DNA of 64,000 bases from Bartonella sp. M0177 (GCF_016102285.1 NZ_JACFOY010000001.1:1364001-1428000), one strand, 5' to 3'. Positions 37,952-48,392 are shown, numbered from the stretch's first letter. A program made the numbers and translations. Notes: generated by a model not told the origin, from the letters alone.

Positions 37952-38647
37952 TCAAGACGCCTTGGATTCGCTGTTAATGATTTCAGCTACAATGGCCTTG
38001 GTAACTTTGCTCTTCCTTTGAAGCGCCAAACGATCAATTGCCTCGATTGCTTTTCCTAAAGCAAAGAGTGATCGTTCGCAACGGCTGATCAGATAGTCTA
38101 TCACCGCCGGATCGACACTGATTTGCCGATCTGCAAAAAGTTTATACGCAACGGAATTCAATAATTGATCGTCCGGCTGCTCCAGAACTGCTAACGTTAC
38201 CGACTTCAGTCTGCTTTTTAAATCCTCAAGCTTCACATCCCAGCCTGACGGCACAGTATCGGCCGTTATTAGAAGCGTAACGCGCTCGTCAGCCAAGCGG
38301 GTTTGCTTGACCGAATTTATGAGATGGAAAAATGCTACTTCATCAAATGCCGCATTATTGATATCTTCTATGAGAACCGGTTTTCTGCTTCTTATTGCAG
38401 TTATTGCTTCGTTCAACTTGCTTGCAGGAATCCGAATTCCATCAGCTATATTTAGCCACACAGTCGAAAAATGCGTTTTGCCCGAACCACCGGGGCCTAC
38501 AAGCACAGCGATAGGCATCGGCCAGTCCGGCCAGTGCTCGATAAGCTCATAGGCAGCCTTGTTGCTTTCTGTTACGACAAGATCATCTTTGTAGAAATCT
38601 GTTGGATGTGAAAGTGAGAGCGGTAATTGCTCCAACCTTTTATTCAT
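37952..38647 (-). CDS. hdaA: DnaA regulatory inactivator HdaA (DnaA/Hda-like AAA+ protein)
   Basis: HdaA works with the DNA clamp to stimulate ATP hydrolysis by DnaA and prevent re-initiation. The 231 residues open with a clamp-binding-type segment (EQLPLSL, residues 6-12). The Walker A is GPGGSGKTH at 51-59 and Walker B is VLIEDIN. There is no DnaA-type DNA-binding domain, as expected. It overlaps the upstream transporter gene by four bases. The perM-like/hdaA pair divergent from purMN is a known Rhizobiales arrangement. Confidence 0.9.
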   Translation of the reverse strand: MNKRLEQLPLSLSHPTDFYKDDLVVTESNKAAYELIEHWPDWPMPIAVLVGPGGSGKTHFSTVWLNIADGIRIPASKLNEAITAIRSRKPVLIEDINNAAFDEVAFFHLINSVKQTRLADERVTLLITADTVPSGWDVKLEDLKSRLKSVTLAVLEQPDDQLLNSVAYKLFADRQISVDPAVIDYLISRCERSLFALGKAIEAIDRLALQRKSKVTKAIVAEIINSESKAS

Positions 38648-39870
38648 TCGTGTTCTCCGACATGGCCACTTGTTGATGACCCGCTTGGCGAATAGAGCGG
38701 GGACTCAAGATAGGTATGAAGCGCAAACCGTACAAGAACCCCGACTGCCGCTGCTGCAGGAACTGCAATCAACATGCCGGTAAAGCCGAATAACGAACCA
38801 AAAGCAAAAAGAGCAAACATCAGCCAGACGGGATGGAGACCGACCGACTGCCCGACCAATTTTGGTTGCAAAATATAACCTTCCAAAAATTGTCCTACAA
38901 AAAATACCCCCATCACAACGATAATCCGTTCCCAATGTTCTGGGTAGAATTGAACCCATGCGACACCCACAGAAAGAACAAATCCGGTCATCGAGCCCAC
39001 ATAGGGAATAAAGCTGATCAATCCGACAAATAAACCGATTAACAATCCGAAATTCAAACCCGAAATTGTGAGGCCTGCGGCATAATATACGCCAAGTGCA
39101 AGACAAACCGAAGTTTGACCACGGATAAACCCTGCGACAGCGCGGTCCATTTCATGAAAAATTCCACGCACCGTTTCCAGATGATCACGCGGTATCCACG
39201 AATCAATAGTTGTCACCATACGTTCCCAATCGAGCAGCATGTAAAAAGCAACAACCGGTGCAACAACAAAAAGGCTGACAAGATTGACAAGAGATTTTCC
39301 TGAATCGAGAACCGAATTCAGCACAGATTTGACGAGATCGGAACTTTGGCCGAGTAATGCTTGTATATTCGACTGTATCTCGTTGGCATCACTGCCAATA
39401 TAACGCTTGATCCATTCAAAACTATGATTGGCAAAAAACGCCTGAATACGATTTACATAAACAGGAAGCCCGTCCCTGATGAATTGTTGTAACTGTGATG
39501 TAATAACCGGAATAAGGATTGTTAACGCGATAACAAGCACAAGCACAATAGCGATTGTTATAAGAACCGTTCCCCACATTCTTGAAATTCCGATTCTTTC
39601 AAGCATTTCGACAATAGGGTTGAGAAAATAGGCAAGTACAATTCCTGCAACAAACGGCAAGAGAATCGAACTGAAAACAAACATGAAAATGACAAAGAAA
39701 AGAAGCGTAAGAAGCCAAAAAATAGCCTGCCTCTTAACATTCCCGCGGAAAGCAATATTGGCATAAGCCGGAATATAAACAGTCTTTTTATTCCGTTTGA
39801 ATCGCAAGCCTTTTTTGCCTTTTTCTACCAACGGCCCCTCGGAAGAGGTATCAAAATCTCTATCGCTCAT
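38644..39870 (-). CDS. AI-2E family transporter (PerM-like)
   Basis: The 408-residue membrane protein has about eight transmembrane helices: a pair near residues 50-95, one at 100-125, a long soluble loop with amphipathic helices (about 130-200), then a C-terminal bundle with the family segment GLNFGLLIGLFVGLISFIPYVGS. The extreme C-terminus is hydrophilic. Family members export autoinducer-2 or act as Na+/H+ antiporters; the substrate here is unknown. It is cotranscribed with hdaA and divergent from purM. Confidence 0.9.
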   Translation of the reverse strand: MSDRDFDTSSEGPLVEKGKKGLRFKRNKKTVYIPAYANIAFRGNVKRQAIFWLLTLLFFVIFMFVFSSILLPFVAGIVLAYFLNPIVEMLERIGISRMWGTVLITIAIVLVLVIALTILIPVITSQLQQFIRDGLPVYVNRIQAFFANHSFEWIKRYIGSDANEIQSNIQALLGQSSDLVKSVLNSVLDSGKSLVNLVSLFVVAPVVAFYMLLDWERMVTTIDSWIPRDHLETVRGIFHEMDRAVAGFIRGQTSVCLALGVYYAAGLTISGLNFGLLIGLFVGLISFIPYVGSMTGFVLSVGVAWVQFYPEHWERIIVVMGVFFVGQFLEGYILQPKLVGQSVGLHPVWLMFALFAFGSLFGFTGMLIAVPAAAAVGVLVRFALHTYLESPLYSPSGSSTSGHVGEHE

Positions 39871-40035
39871 AGACGTCCACTGAGTTTGTTGTTTTGAAAG
39901 GATATGCAGCTTCCTGTAACAACGTCAAGAAACAATCGTTTATATCTTTTTTTAAAAGCTTGATAAAACTTGCGAGCGGTCTTTGAACGTGGCATTGGTC
40001 TCATGTGTTCATGATCATGATCGAGGATAAATCCG

Positions 40036-41109
40036 ATGGGCGACACACACACCCTTAAAAACAATCTGACTTATGCGGACGCCGGAGTTGATATCGACGC
40101 CGGTAACCTTATGGTGGAAAAAATCAAACCGATCGTGCGAACGACACAACGCGCCGGTTCCGATACAGAATTAGGTGGGTTCGGCGGATTGTTCGATCTT
40201 AAAGCCGCAGGTTTTAAAGACCCTGTTCTTGTAGCCGCAAATGACGGTGTAGGAACCAAATTAAAAATTGCTATCGACACCGGCATTCATGACACCGTCG
40301 GGATTGATCTTGTAGCCATGTGTGTCAATGATCTCGTCGTTCAGGGAGCCGAGCCGCTTTTTTTCCTTGATTATTATGCAACCGGCAAACTTGACCCTAA
40401 TCAGGGAGCCGCAGTGGTTTCCGGAATTGCCGAGGGCTGTAGGCAGGCAGGAGCTGCCCTTATAGGGGGCGAAACTGCCGAAATGCCTGGCATGTATATT
40501 AAAGGCGACTATGATTTGGCCGGTTTTGCTGTAGGTGCGGCAGAGCGTGGAAAGCTTCTTCCCTCGAAAGATATAAATGAAGGAGACGTGGTATTGGGGC
40601 TATCGTCTTCGGGGCTCCATTCTAACGGTTTTTCTCTTGTTCGCCGCATTGTTGAGGAAAGTGGCCTTGATTTTAACGCCCCTGCTCCATTTGATAAGAC
40701 CGTTTCACTTGCAGAAGCTTTATTGGTACCGACGCGGATTTATGTCCGGTCTCTTCTTTCAGTATTGCGCAAAGATCTGGGCATTAAAGCCTTGGCACAC
40801 ATTACTGGTGGTGGCTTTCCTGAAAATATCCCGCGCGTATTGCCAAAAACATTGGCTGTCGAAGTAAATCTTGACGCAATCCGAGTTCCGCCAGTGTTCT
40901 CCTGGCTTGCAAAACAGGGAAACATCGCAGAACAGGAAATGCTGCGGACCTATAATTGTGGTATCGGTATGATCGTTGTCGTCGATAACAAAAAAGCCGA
41001 CGATGTTTTCACAGCATTTCAGGCTGAGGGTGAAAAACCGGTTCGTCTCGGACGTATTACGGCCAGAAAAGACAAAGGCGTTGTTTACAAAGGTCACCTC
41101 GGGCTATGA
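40036..41109 (+). CDS. purM: Phosphoribosylformylglycinamidine cyclo-ligase
   Basis: PurM closes FGAM to AIR with ATP, the fifth step of purine synthesis. The 357 residues contain the opening [12 protein letters not shown], the nucleotide-binding [14 protein letters not shown], the loop [11 protein letters not shown], and [16 protein letters not shown], all diagnostic. GAGGA lies upstream of the start. The stop overlaps the purN start as ATGA, so the two are translationally coupled. Confidence 0.98.
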   Translation: MGDTHTLKNNLTYADAGVDIDAGNLMVEKIKPIVRTTQRAGSDTELGGFGGLFDLKAAGFKDPVLVAANDGVGTKLKIAIDTGIHDTVGIDLVAMCVNDLVVQGAEPLFFLDYYATGKLDPNQGAAVVSGIAEGCRQAGAALIGGETAEMPGMYIKGDYDLAGFAVGAAERGKLLPSKDINEGDVVLGLSSSGLHSNGFSLVRRIVEESGLDFNAPAPFDKTVSLAEALLVPTRIYVRSLLSVLRKDLGIKALAHITGGGFPENIPRVLPKTLAVEVNLDAIRVPPVFSWLAKQGNIAEQEMLRTYNCGIGMIVVVDNKKADDVFTAFQAEGEKPVRLGRITARKDKGVVYKGHLGL

Positions 41110-41717
41110 AAAAAAGATTAGTTATCCTCATTTCCGGAAGTGGTACCAATATGGTATCTCTTGTCGAAGCAACAAGAAAAGATAATTTTCCGGCCGAGGT
41201 TGTCGCCGTTTTGAGTGACAACGACGACGCAAAGGGTATCGAGCGTGCAAGAGCTCTTGGTATTCCGGCCGATATCGTGCGACGTAAAAGTTTTACCGAT
41301 AAAGATTCATTCGAAACTGCTCTTCTTGATCGGATTGATACATTCAAACCCGATATTATCTGTCTTGCCGGTTTTATGAGATTAATCTCGCGCCGTATTA
41401 TTACACCCTATGAAGGGCGGATATTGAATATCCACCCTGCTCTTCTCCCGCTTTTCAGAGGCCTGAACACTCATCAGCGAGCATTGGATGCCGGCGTAAA
41501 AATAAGCGGTTGCACCGTACACCTCGTAACTGAAGGCATGGATGAAGGCTCTATATTAGGTCAAGCTGCCGTACCCGTTCTGGACGACGACACGGCGGAA
41601 ACTTTAGCTGCGCGGGTTCTTAAAGTTGAACACAAACTTTATCCGGCAACTTTACGGGCATTTATTGAAAGTGATTATAAAAACACCAATGCCGGGCAAC
41701 AAATCATATCATTCTGA
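41106..41717 (+). CDS. purN: Phosphoribosylglycinamide formyltransferase
   Basis: PurN transfers a formyl group from 10-formyl-THF to GAR. The 203 residues show the N-terminal phosphate-binding SGSGTNM, the catalytic [12 protein letters not shown] with the Asn-x-His pair, and the Asp-containing loop [13 protein letters not shown]. The length is typical of the folate-dependent form. It is coupled to purM by a four-base overlap. Confidence 0.97.
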   Translation: MKKRLVILISGSGTNMVSLVEATRKDNFPAEVVAVLSDNDDAKGIERARALGIPADIVRRKSFTDKDSFETALLDRIDTFKPDIICLAGFMRLISRRIITPYEGRILNIHPALLPLFRGLNTHQRALDAGVKISGCTVHLVTEGMDEGSILGQAAVPVLDDDTAETLAARVLKVEHKLYPATLRAFIESDYKNTNAGQQIISF

Positions 41718-42054
41718 TCAATCAGGATATTAAAATCCTTAAGCATTCGAAAGCTCTTTTTGAAAGAAATAGCTGCAACTGTTTGTCTTGAAATCTTTTC
41801 GTGTAAAAAACTATTTTGATTCACGAAAATAAACTTATTAGCATAACCTAATTCAGCTCTATTCTGATTGAATAATTTAATGAAGCGCCTTGGAAAATTC
41901 ATTAAAACAAATTAATTAGTCCATTTGCAAAACGTTGCTTCAAATATGACTCCGTCTCCGAATAAACTTCGGCGCAATACCATTTTCCTCTTCACAACTT
42001 ATCAACCAATTCACCACATAATAGCTTTGAAACCTCTTATAGGATCGAGCTGTC
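41718..42054. other. Intergenic region after purN
   Basis: About 340 AT-rich bases. A weak hairpin AGGAT/ATCCT lies just after the purN stop (about 41725-41745). A 75-codon minus-strand frame (41675-41902) overlaps the purN end and has no family likeness, so I do not call it. Confidence 0.4.
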
Positions 42055-43260
42055 GTGTTGCGTACAAAAACCATTTTTTTGATAAGTTGTAGTGTTGTTA
42101 TCAGCGGTTGTATGTCGGATTCACTGCAATATTTCCAATCGCCATCAAAAACTTCAAACGAGACAACGTCCAGCATCCGGCCTGCAAGCCCTCTCGGCAC
42201 GATCAACAGTAAAGATTACGAGGCCTGGCGGAACGCCTATAATGCGTATAACAAACAAGCCACTGCCTATTGGGATCAAATCAGCGCGAAAAGAAAACTA
42301 CGCAATGAAAAGCGGGCACGTGGACAAACAATTGAACTCACCGATTATGTTTTGTCACAGCCACCTCTCTATTCTGGACCAGCCAAGCCTTCCACTGGCA
42401 AAACAACAGGACCTTCGCGTTCAATTCCAGGTGTTGATGATTTTATTGCTGCCTCAAAACGCGTTTATGGTTTTCAACCGGAAAGACCATCTAACGAAAG
42501 CGAATTTATGCGCAGTTACGTAAATGCTGCGCAAGAAATTGGTCTTAATCGTGAACAACTTGTGTCTATCTACGCTTTTGAAACCGGTGGTGATGGCACG
42601 CACGACCTGCAATCGGGCATGATAAAAGGCAAAGCAAATGCCCGACCAATCTCCACCGCTATAGGATATAATCAGCTTGTTGCAACAGCAAGTGTGAGCC
42701 TGATGTGGGAATATGGTAACGACATTGCAAAAGAACTACGACAAAAAGCGCAGCAGGCGTCAGGAACAGAAAGAACAAAACTTCTGGAAAAAGCTAATGT
42801 TGTTGAACGCATGACGGCAAAAGCAAAAACAGTTCCGCATAATTGGGGAGCTCAAAGCGAGCTTGCGAAAACCGATGCCGGACTTGGAATGCATGCTATG
42901 ACTATGGATAAGGATGTCGGTCCGCTCTTACAGATCCATAAGCTGAGAACTTCCTTGACATTTTTGCGACGCAAAGGCGTTTCGCGTCCCCTTTCGGGCG
43001 CTGAGCTCGAGATGCTCAACCTCACCGGTGATGGTAACGGCTACGACATGGTGACAATGCCATCCCAATATCGTGCCAAGGTCCCTACTGCCAATTTCTT
43101 TTTACGTCCAGGTTACGAAAGGAACCCCGTAGCCATTCGTAACAATACGGTTGCCGCCTTACTTGACGCGACAGAAAGTAAAATGGAAGCAAATATGCAA
43201 AAAGATGGCGCGCAAATGCTGAACCGTATTTATCAGTCAACAACACTTGCTCGCAATTAA
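42055..43260 (+). CDS. Lipoprotein with lysozyme-like (transglycosylase-type) core
   Basis: The 401-residue product starts at GTG 42055 (AGGA about 11 bases upstream) with a lipobox ISGC near residue 19. After a variable region, residues 150-310 resemble a lysozyme-like fold: IGLNREQLVSIYAFETGGDG would place a catalytic Glu at about 176, and STAIGYNQLVA (about 200-210) resembles the GxxQ loop of lytic transglycosylases. The rest is helical. I infer a murein-cleaving or murein-binding outer-membrane lipoprotein; the family is usually annotated hypothetical. Confidence 0.7.
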   Translation: MLRTKTIFLISCSVVISGCMSDSLQYFQSPSKTSNETTSSIRPASPLGTINSKDYEAWRNAYNAYNKQATAYWDQISAKRKLRNEKRARGQTIELTDYVLSQPPLYSGPAKPSTGKTTGPSRSIPGVDDFIAASKRVYGFQPERPSNESEFMRSYVNAAQEIGLNREQLVSIYAFETGGDGTHDLQSGMIKGKANARPISTAIGYNQLVATASVSLMWEYGNDIAKELRQKAQQASGTERTKLLEKANVVERMTAKAKTVPHNWGAQSELAKTDAGLGMHAMTMDKDVGPLLQIHKLRTSLTFLRRKGVSRPLSGAELEMLNLTGDGNGYDMVTMPSQYRAKVPTANFFLRPGYERNPVAIRNNTVAALLDATESKMEANMQKDGAQMLNRIYQSTTLARN

Positions 43261-43302
43261 AAAGATCAATTTTGCCCGAGTTGGAAACAATTCATAAAAA
43301 AC

Positions 43303-43327
43303 AAAACGCGGTATAAAACCGCCTTTT
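43303..43327. terminator. Bidirectional terminator
   Basis: GCGGT (43308-43312) pairs with ACCGC (43318-43322), flanked by A/T-runs on both sides. It lies between two convergent genes. Confidence 0.6.
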
Positions 43328-43340
43328 GATTTGAAATCGG

Positions 43341-44453
43341 TTACTCTGCAGAAACAATCTCGCCATTATGCCATTTATACATCGAAAACACTTTCGATGT
43401 TATATCGCCGCGATCGCCATAGGTAATCTCGCCCAAAGTCGTTTTAATGGGCTCGCCCGATTTGATAGCAGTCGCCACTGCTTCGGGATCTGAAGCAGAA
43501 CCAGCTTTTTCGATGCCAAAAGTCAAGACTTGTATAGCCGCATAACCATTGATTGCAAAAGTCTCCGGAGGAATATTCTGCGCTTTCAATGCCTTGATCG
43601 TCTCTTGTGCTTCCGGGTTTGTCTTGACATCCACAGAATTGGTGAACAGTGATCCCTCGGCTGCATTTCCTGCAATCGACCACAATTCCGATGTATTGTA
43701 TCCATCACCACCAATAAGTGGAGCTTCAAGACCTTGTTCACGCATCTGCTTCAAGAGTAGTCCGGCCTCGGGATGATAACCTCCAAAGTAGACATAGTCG
43801 ACTTTTTCCTGTTTCAGCCGACTGACCATAACAGAATAATCCTTCTCTCCCGGTGTAATATTACCGTAAAAGACTTCCGTTACACCACCTTTATTGAGCG
43901 CTGCTTTGAACGCATCAGCTAAACCTTTGCCATAGGTTGCACGGTCATGAATGATAGCAATGCGTTTATCTTTCAGATGTTTGATATAATAGTCTGCTGC
44001 GTAATCGCCCTGCTGGTCATCCCGTCCGATAGTACGCAGGACGTTCCATAGTCCACGGCTTGAAAGTTCAGGTGTTGTCGATGAAGGTGTTATCATCAAA
44101 ACATCGTTTTCTTCCAAAATATTGGAAACAGGCAATGCGATATTTGAGGTAACCGGCCCGATGACATATTGGATACCTTCACCAATCAACTGATTTGCCG
44201 CTGAAACCCCCTGCTTGGGTTCTGCCCCGTCGTCAAAAACCTTCAAAACAACTTTTTCGCCATTGATACCGCCATTTTTATTCAATTCCTCAATGGCCAC
44301 TTTCACACCGTTATTAGCCTGTATGCCGTAAGCTGCAACAGGTCCCGTAATCGGCCCGATGAAACCGATAACAATATCGGCAAAAGCTGACGACGTGAAA
44401 AAACTACCAGTCAAAGCCAAGGCTGAAACTGTAGAAATCAGTATTTTGCGCAT
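43341..44453 (-). CDS. Branched-chain amino acid ABC transporter substrate-binding protein (LivJ/K-like)
   Basis: The 370-residue periplasmic binding protein has a Sec signal peptide cleaved after SSAFA. The type I periplasmic-binding fold follows: IVIGFIGPITGPVAAYG, then the GVKVAIEELNKNGGINGEKV segment, GPVTSNIALPVS and MITPSSTTPEL. The ligand is probably Leu/Ile/Val or a related amino acid. No permease or ATPase gene is adjacent, so it must work with a transporter encoded elsewhere. A terminator follows. Confidence 0.93.
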   Translation of the reverse strand: MRKILISTVSALALTGSFFTSSAFADIVIGFIGPITGPVAAYGIQANNGVKVAIEELNKNGGINGEKVVLKVFDDGAEPKQGVSAANQLIGEGIQYVIGPVTSNIALPVSNILEENDVLMITPSSTTPELSSRGLWNVLRTIGRDDQQGDYAADYYIKHLKDKRIAIIHDRATYGKGLADAFKAALNKGGVTEVFYGNITPGEKDYSVMVSRLKQEKVDYVYFGGYHPEAGLLLKQMREQGLEAPLIGGDGYNTSELWSIAGNAAEGSLFTNSVDVKTNPEAQETIKALKAQNIPPETFAINGYAAIQVLTFGIEKAGSASDPEAVATAIKSGEPIKTTLGEITYGDRGDITSKVFSMYKWHNGEIVSAE

Positions 44454-44552
44454 GGTTCACCCTCTTTAGCGTATTTTACGGTGCTTATCTTGCATTAGAT
44501 AGCGAGGATTTCAATCATTTTAACGAATTGTTTTGATGAAAAACGCAAAAAA

Positions 44553-47135
44553 TCATGAATTGGTAGAGCTTTCGTCGGAAAGCATTTCTTTCACTTTCAT
44601 AGCTAACTGCTTCAACGTAAAAGGTTTTGACAAAAATCCGAAAACCGCGTCAGGCGGCAAATTTTTCGCAAAAGCATCTTTCGCATATCCTGAAACAAAG
44701 ACAAATTTGATGTCCGGATATTTTTTCTGCATTTCGCCAAGCAATGTAGGTCCATCCATCTCCGGCATAACAACATCGGATACCACAAGATCGACGGCAC
44801 CATTGTGTTCTGCTATGATATCAAGTGCCTCAATACCGTTTTCGGCCTCCAGCACTTTATAGCCGCGCGATTGGAGAGCGCGCACACCACCCATTCTCAC
44901 CGCCGCTTCATCTTCAACAAGAAGGACAGTTGCATTCCCTGAGAGATCGGCATTTTTTTCACTTAATGATTTTACCGGTTCAACTGCTTTTTGTTCATTT
45001 TTGACGGGATCGGCAATGAATCTTGGCAGGAAAATACGGAATTTCGTACCTTTCCCCTCTTCGCTCTCACAGTAAATAAAACCACCGGTCTGTTTGACAA
45101 TCCCGTAGACCATCGACAGACCAAGCCCCGTTCCCTTGCCTACCTCTTTGGTAGTAAAAAACGGCTCAAACATTTTTTCCTGAACCGCTTTCGGTATACC
45201 GGTGCCATTGTCCTCCACATCAAGCTCCACATAATCATCAGCGATCAACCCTTCAAAGCCGAGATCTGCAGCCTTTTGTTTTGCCAAATTGGTGGTCGTA
45301 ACCGTAATATTCCCGCCCTTGGGCATTGCATCGCGGGCATTGATGACGAGGTTCATCAAAACGCGCTGAAAAGATGCCTGATCGACTTTGACACTCCACA
45401 AATCGCGTCCGTGATTGAACTTCAAATGGATGTTGCTTCCCAAAAGCGGCGTCAAAAGATTTCTCACGTCAGAAAGCAATTCTGTGAGATCCACCACTTC
45501 CGGTCGCAATGTTTGGCGACGAGAAAAAGCCAATAATTGTTGAACAAGCGAAGCAGCACGATTGGCATTATTTTTGATATTGATAAGATCGGCATGAGCC
45601 GGATCAGAACTGCGATGACTTGCCAAAAGTAAATCACATGACATGATAATTGCTGTCAAAACATTATTGAAGTCGTGAGCGATACCACCGGCAAGCTGCC
45701 CGATTGCCTGCAGCTTTTGTCCTTGTGCCATTTTGTCTTCCAGAGTTTTTTGAGCTGTTGTCTCCACAACGGACAATATTGCCGCTTCTTCACTCTGCTC
45801 ACGCGTTTCTTGCGAAATCCCGAGAAAAAATAAACGGAAGTGTCTATTTTCATCGCCGGCAAGACTAACTTCGGTCGAATATTTCGCTTGCGGGTTTCCA
45901 GATATTTTTTTGAAAAAGTCGTCTAAATTACGCTTCCCTTCGAGCGTGAATAAATCACCAAGAACTATCTTTTCGTCTTTGCCTTTTTTTATATCGAAAA
46001 GGAGACTGAACGGCCGATTCATATTCGTTAATTCGCCTCGTTGGTCAACCATTGCGAGGGCTATCGGCGCATTGTCAAAATAATAACGGAAATTATCTGA
46101 CAGGCTATCTAATGTAGGTGCGATATTGGCTTGTCTCGACAAGGGGAGCAGCACAAATCGATAAATAATATCTTCCTTTTGTTCGGAGGTCTCTTTGGTT
46201 GCGCAAACGATAAACTTCAAATAATCCTGGGTCTCGCCATGCCAATCGACAAAAAACTCATAGCTTCCATCTGCATGATCTATATTGTTTCTGATTTCTT
46301 CCCAGTTTGACGTTTGTCCGAATGTCTCGAAGACTTTATCAAATGAAATCCCCGCCATTTTGAAATTTTGAAGATCAATATGAAGCAAATTTGCCAATGG
46401 CGCATTGACATAAAGAAACCTGCCATTGACATCGGTTGAAAGAAAACCGGCAGGTGCCCGATCAAGATGATTAATAGCTTCCTGAAGATTCCGGAAAAGC
46501 GGCTCGTACATATTGCGAGCAAAGCCAGTATCTTCAAGACGCCATATCAAAAAGGCGCGCCCGTTCAGCTCTACCGGTTTAACCGAAAGACTATACCAGG
46601 TTTGCGTTTCGTTCGCATCTTCCGGATATAGCGAGTTTCCGCGCAATTCTTCGCGCGCTGTCTGACCGGCAACCGCTTTCGTGGTCAGTCGATAAAATGC
46701 CGGCTCGATACCTTCAAGCGACGAAAAAAGAGAAAACACCTTCTTTGCGCTATCAAAACCTTTAAGTTTTGCGCATGAGGCATTGGTCGAAATAATATTG
46801 CCGGAAGCATCGGAAAGGATGATTGCGTCGTCAAGCGTATCAACCAGCAACGGTTTACTATCGTCTTCCAAAGCTTTTGCGTTGGAAAAAGCACCTATTA
46901 AAAATAATATAAGTACAGCAAATCCTGTTATTGCAAAAAATAAAAACAGTAAAAAGGAAAGAACATCCAAATGTTCTTCTCCTGTAAAGCGATCGCCAAT
47001 TGCTACCAGAACACTAAAGCTTACAATTATAGCAACGACATACCGTAATAATTTTATATATTTATTCGAAAAAGCCCAATTATGCGTCAATGTTTCCGGC
47101 TTTTTCATGATATTATGTCTGCCTCTTACCATCAC
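44553..47135 (-). CDS. cckA: Hybrid sensor histidine kinase/phosphatase CckA
   Basis: CckA phosphorylates ChpT and so CtrA and CpdR, controlling the alphaproteobacterial cell cycle. The layout is typical: two transmembrane helices (about 28-48 and 58-82), PAS-like regions (about 95-200, 225-335 and 345-460), a HisKA domain with His487 in GGIAHDFNNVLTAI, a HATPase domain with VEDNGTGIP and GKGTGLGLSMVYGIV, and a C-terminal receiver domain with VLLVEDEAAVR and the phospho-acceptor Asp in VVSDVVMPEMDG. The start may be GTG 47135, ATG 47132 or ATG 47108 (MKKPETL). Confidence 0.95.
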   Translation of the reverse strand: MMVRGRHNIMKKPETLTHNWAFSNKYIKLLRYVVAIIVSFSVLVAIGDRFTGEEHLDVLSFLLFLFFAITGFAVLILFLIGAFSNAKALEDDSKPLLVDTLDDAIILSDASGNIISTNASCAKLKGFDSAKKVFSLFSSLEGIEPAFYRLTTKAVAGQTAREELRGNSLYPEDANETQTWYSLSVKPVELNGRAFLIWRLEDTGFARNMYEPLFRNLQEAINHLDRAPAGFLSTDVNGRFLYVNAPLANLLHIDLQNFKMAGISFDKVFETFGQTSNWEEIRNNIDHADGSYEFFVDWHGETQDYLKFIVCATKETSEQKEDIIYRFVLLPLSRQANIAPTLDSLSDNFRYYFDNAPIALAMVDQRGELTNMNRPFSLLFDIKKGKDEKIVLGDLFTLEGKRNLDDFFKKISGNPQAKYSTEVSLAGDENRHFRLFFLGISQETREQSEEAAILSVVETTAQKTLEDKMAQGQKLQAIGQLAGGIAHDFNNVLTAIIMSCDLLLASHRSSDPAHADLINIKNNANRAASLVQQLLAFSRRQTLRPEVVDLTELLSDVRNLLTPLLGSNIHLKFNHGRDLWSVKVDQASFQRVLMNLVINARDAMPKGGNITVTTTNLAKQKAADLGFEGLIADDYVELDVEDNGTGIPKAVQEKMFEPFFTTKEVGKGTGLGLSMVYGIVKQTGGFIYCESEEGKGTKFRIFLPRFIADPVKNEQKAVEPVKSLSEKNADLSGNATVLLVEDEAAVRMGGVRALQSRGYKVLEAENGIEALDIIAEHNGAVDLVVSDVVMPEMDGPTLLGEMQKKYPDIKFVFVSGYAKDAFAKNLPPDAVFGFLSKPFTLKQLAMKVKEMLSDESSTNS

Positions 47136-47363
47136 AGTTGATTCTCGATCACATTTTGCCTCAAATTGTGCTTGTCATGAAGTGTTAATGGTGGAAAACA
47201 GAAAATTGACAGCGTTAATTTTGTTAAAATAAAAAACCACTGTATATATAACTGCAAACATCTGTCCATTCCCCTATGTTGCTACTTTCCATCAAGAGGT
47301 GCTCTGGCATATAGATAGACAGACAGCTATGATCACGCTTTTCCAGCAGGAGAGAAATAAGGC

Positions 47364-48392
47364 ATGCATTTTGGGTTAGAAAATCAGATTGGACAATCTG
47401 CAGCGAATATTATTAGCAGCCTTGTTGTGCTTATTATCGTTATTGCTGCAATTGCGATTACCATCAAGTTACTGCGTAAATTCAATAACGGTACCTTTGT
47501 CGTAGGTGGAAAATCACGTACACCCCGACTATCTGTTCGAGACGCGGCTGCGGTCGATCGCACTCGCCGCCTTGTTCTTGTGCGCCGTGACAATGTCGAA
47601 CATCTGCTGATGATTGGTGGACCAACAGATCTTGTTATCGAAACCAACATAAAATTGGATGAAAATTCAACCAAACGTGAAATTCATGTCGAGCCAATGA
47701 ATGAGGATGCTAAAGGCTCTGCATCTATTCCGAATTATCGTGAACCGGAGTTGCGTGCATCTTTATCCGATACGCAACAAGCTGCTGCTTCGCCTGCCAT
47801 ACAAGCAAGTGACGAACGGCTGGAAGCTGATCTGTCTTCATTGCAGGAGGATTTCAAGCCCACACTTTCGTCAAGAGAGGCGGCTTTTTCACCCCGTCGG
47901 CATGTGCCTGAACCAAATCTAGATCCGTCAATCGAAAATACCAACGTCAATCCCATTCGCCAAACTCATAGAGAACCTTCTGTTGCATTTGAGAACCGTC
48001 GTAATGTCAATTCGACTCCTTCACACAACGACTTTAATAAAGCGATACCGCCGAAAACATTAAACAACCCGGCCGAGCTGAACGTAGGTGTGCTTGCCGA
48101 TAACAACGAATTTGCCAACAGTTCATCGCGTAATGCTGTCCCACGGGAACCAACCTTGACAGATTTTCCAGTTGCTCCATCACCTCGACAAACAACTCTG
48201 AAAGAGGAACTTGCACCTCGTTTCACTCCATCGGTGAAAGATGAAACAATTAGTGCGGAAATCGAGGGACGTCGTGAACCATCTTTACGAGTACCGCCAA
48301 AAACAATTGATCCAGCTGTTAATCTTGATGACGATTTCGATCATATGTTCGAAAACGAGTTGAAAAACGCAATCAAAGACGAAAAGAGCTGA
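47364..48392 (+). CDS. FliO-like membrane protein with a long disordered tail
   Basis: The 342-residue protein has one transmembrane helix (about 15-37), followed by a FliO/MopB-like domain (GTFVVGGKSRTPRLSVRDAAAVDRTRRLVLVRRD, then VEHLLMIGGPTDLVIE), which is the recognised core. Residues 110-340 are low-complexity, rich in Ser, Pro, Asn and charged residues, with several REP motifs (HREPS, PREPT, RREPS). No flagellar gene is present in the window, so it may not serve a flagellum. It is divergent from cckA over about 230 bases. Confidence 0.75.
   Translation: MHFGLENQIGQSAANIISSLVVLIIVIAAIAITIKLLRKFNNGTFVVGGKSRTPRLSVRDAAAVDRTRRLVLVRRDNVEHLLMIGGPTDLVIETNIKLDENSTKREIHVEPMNEDAKGSASIPNYREPELRASLSDTQQAAASPAIQASDERLEADLSSLQEDFKPTLSSREAAFSPRRHVPEPNLDPSIENTNVNPIRQTHREPSVAFENRRNVNSTPSHNDFNKAIPPKTLNNPAELNVGVLADNNEFANSSSRNAVPREPTLTDFPVAPSPRQTTLKEELAPRFTPSVKDETISAEIEGRREPSLRVPPKTIDPAVNLDDDFDHMFENELKNAIKDEKS

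Noticed and set aside
41675-41902. 75-codon minus-strand frame at the purN end
   Set aside because: It overlaps the purN stop region antisense and has no start signal or recognisable motif.
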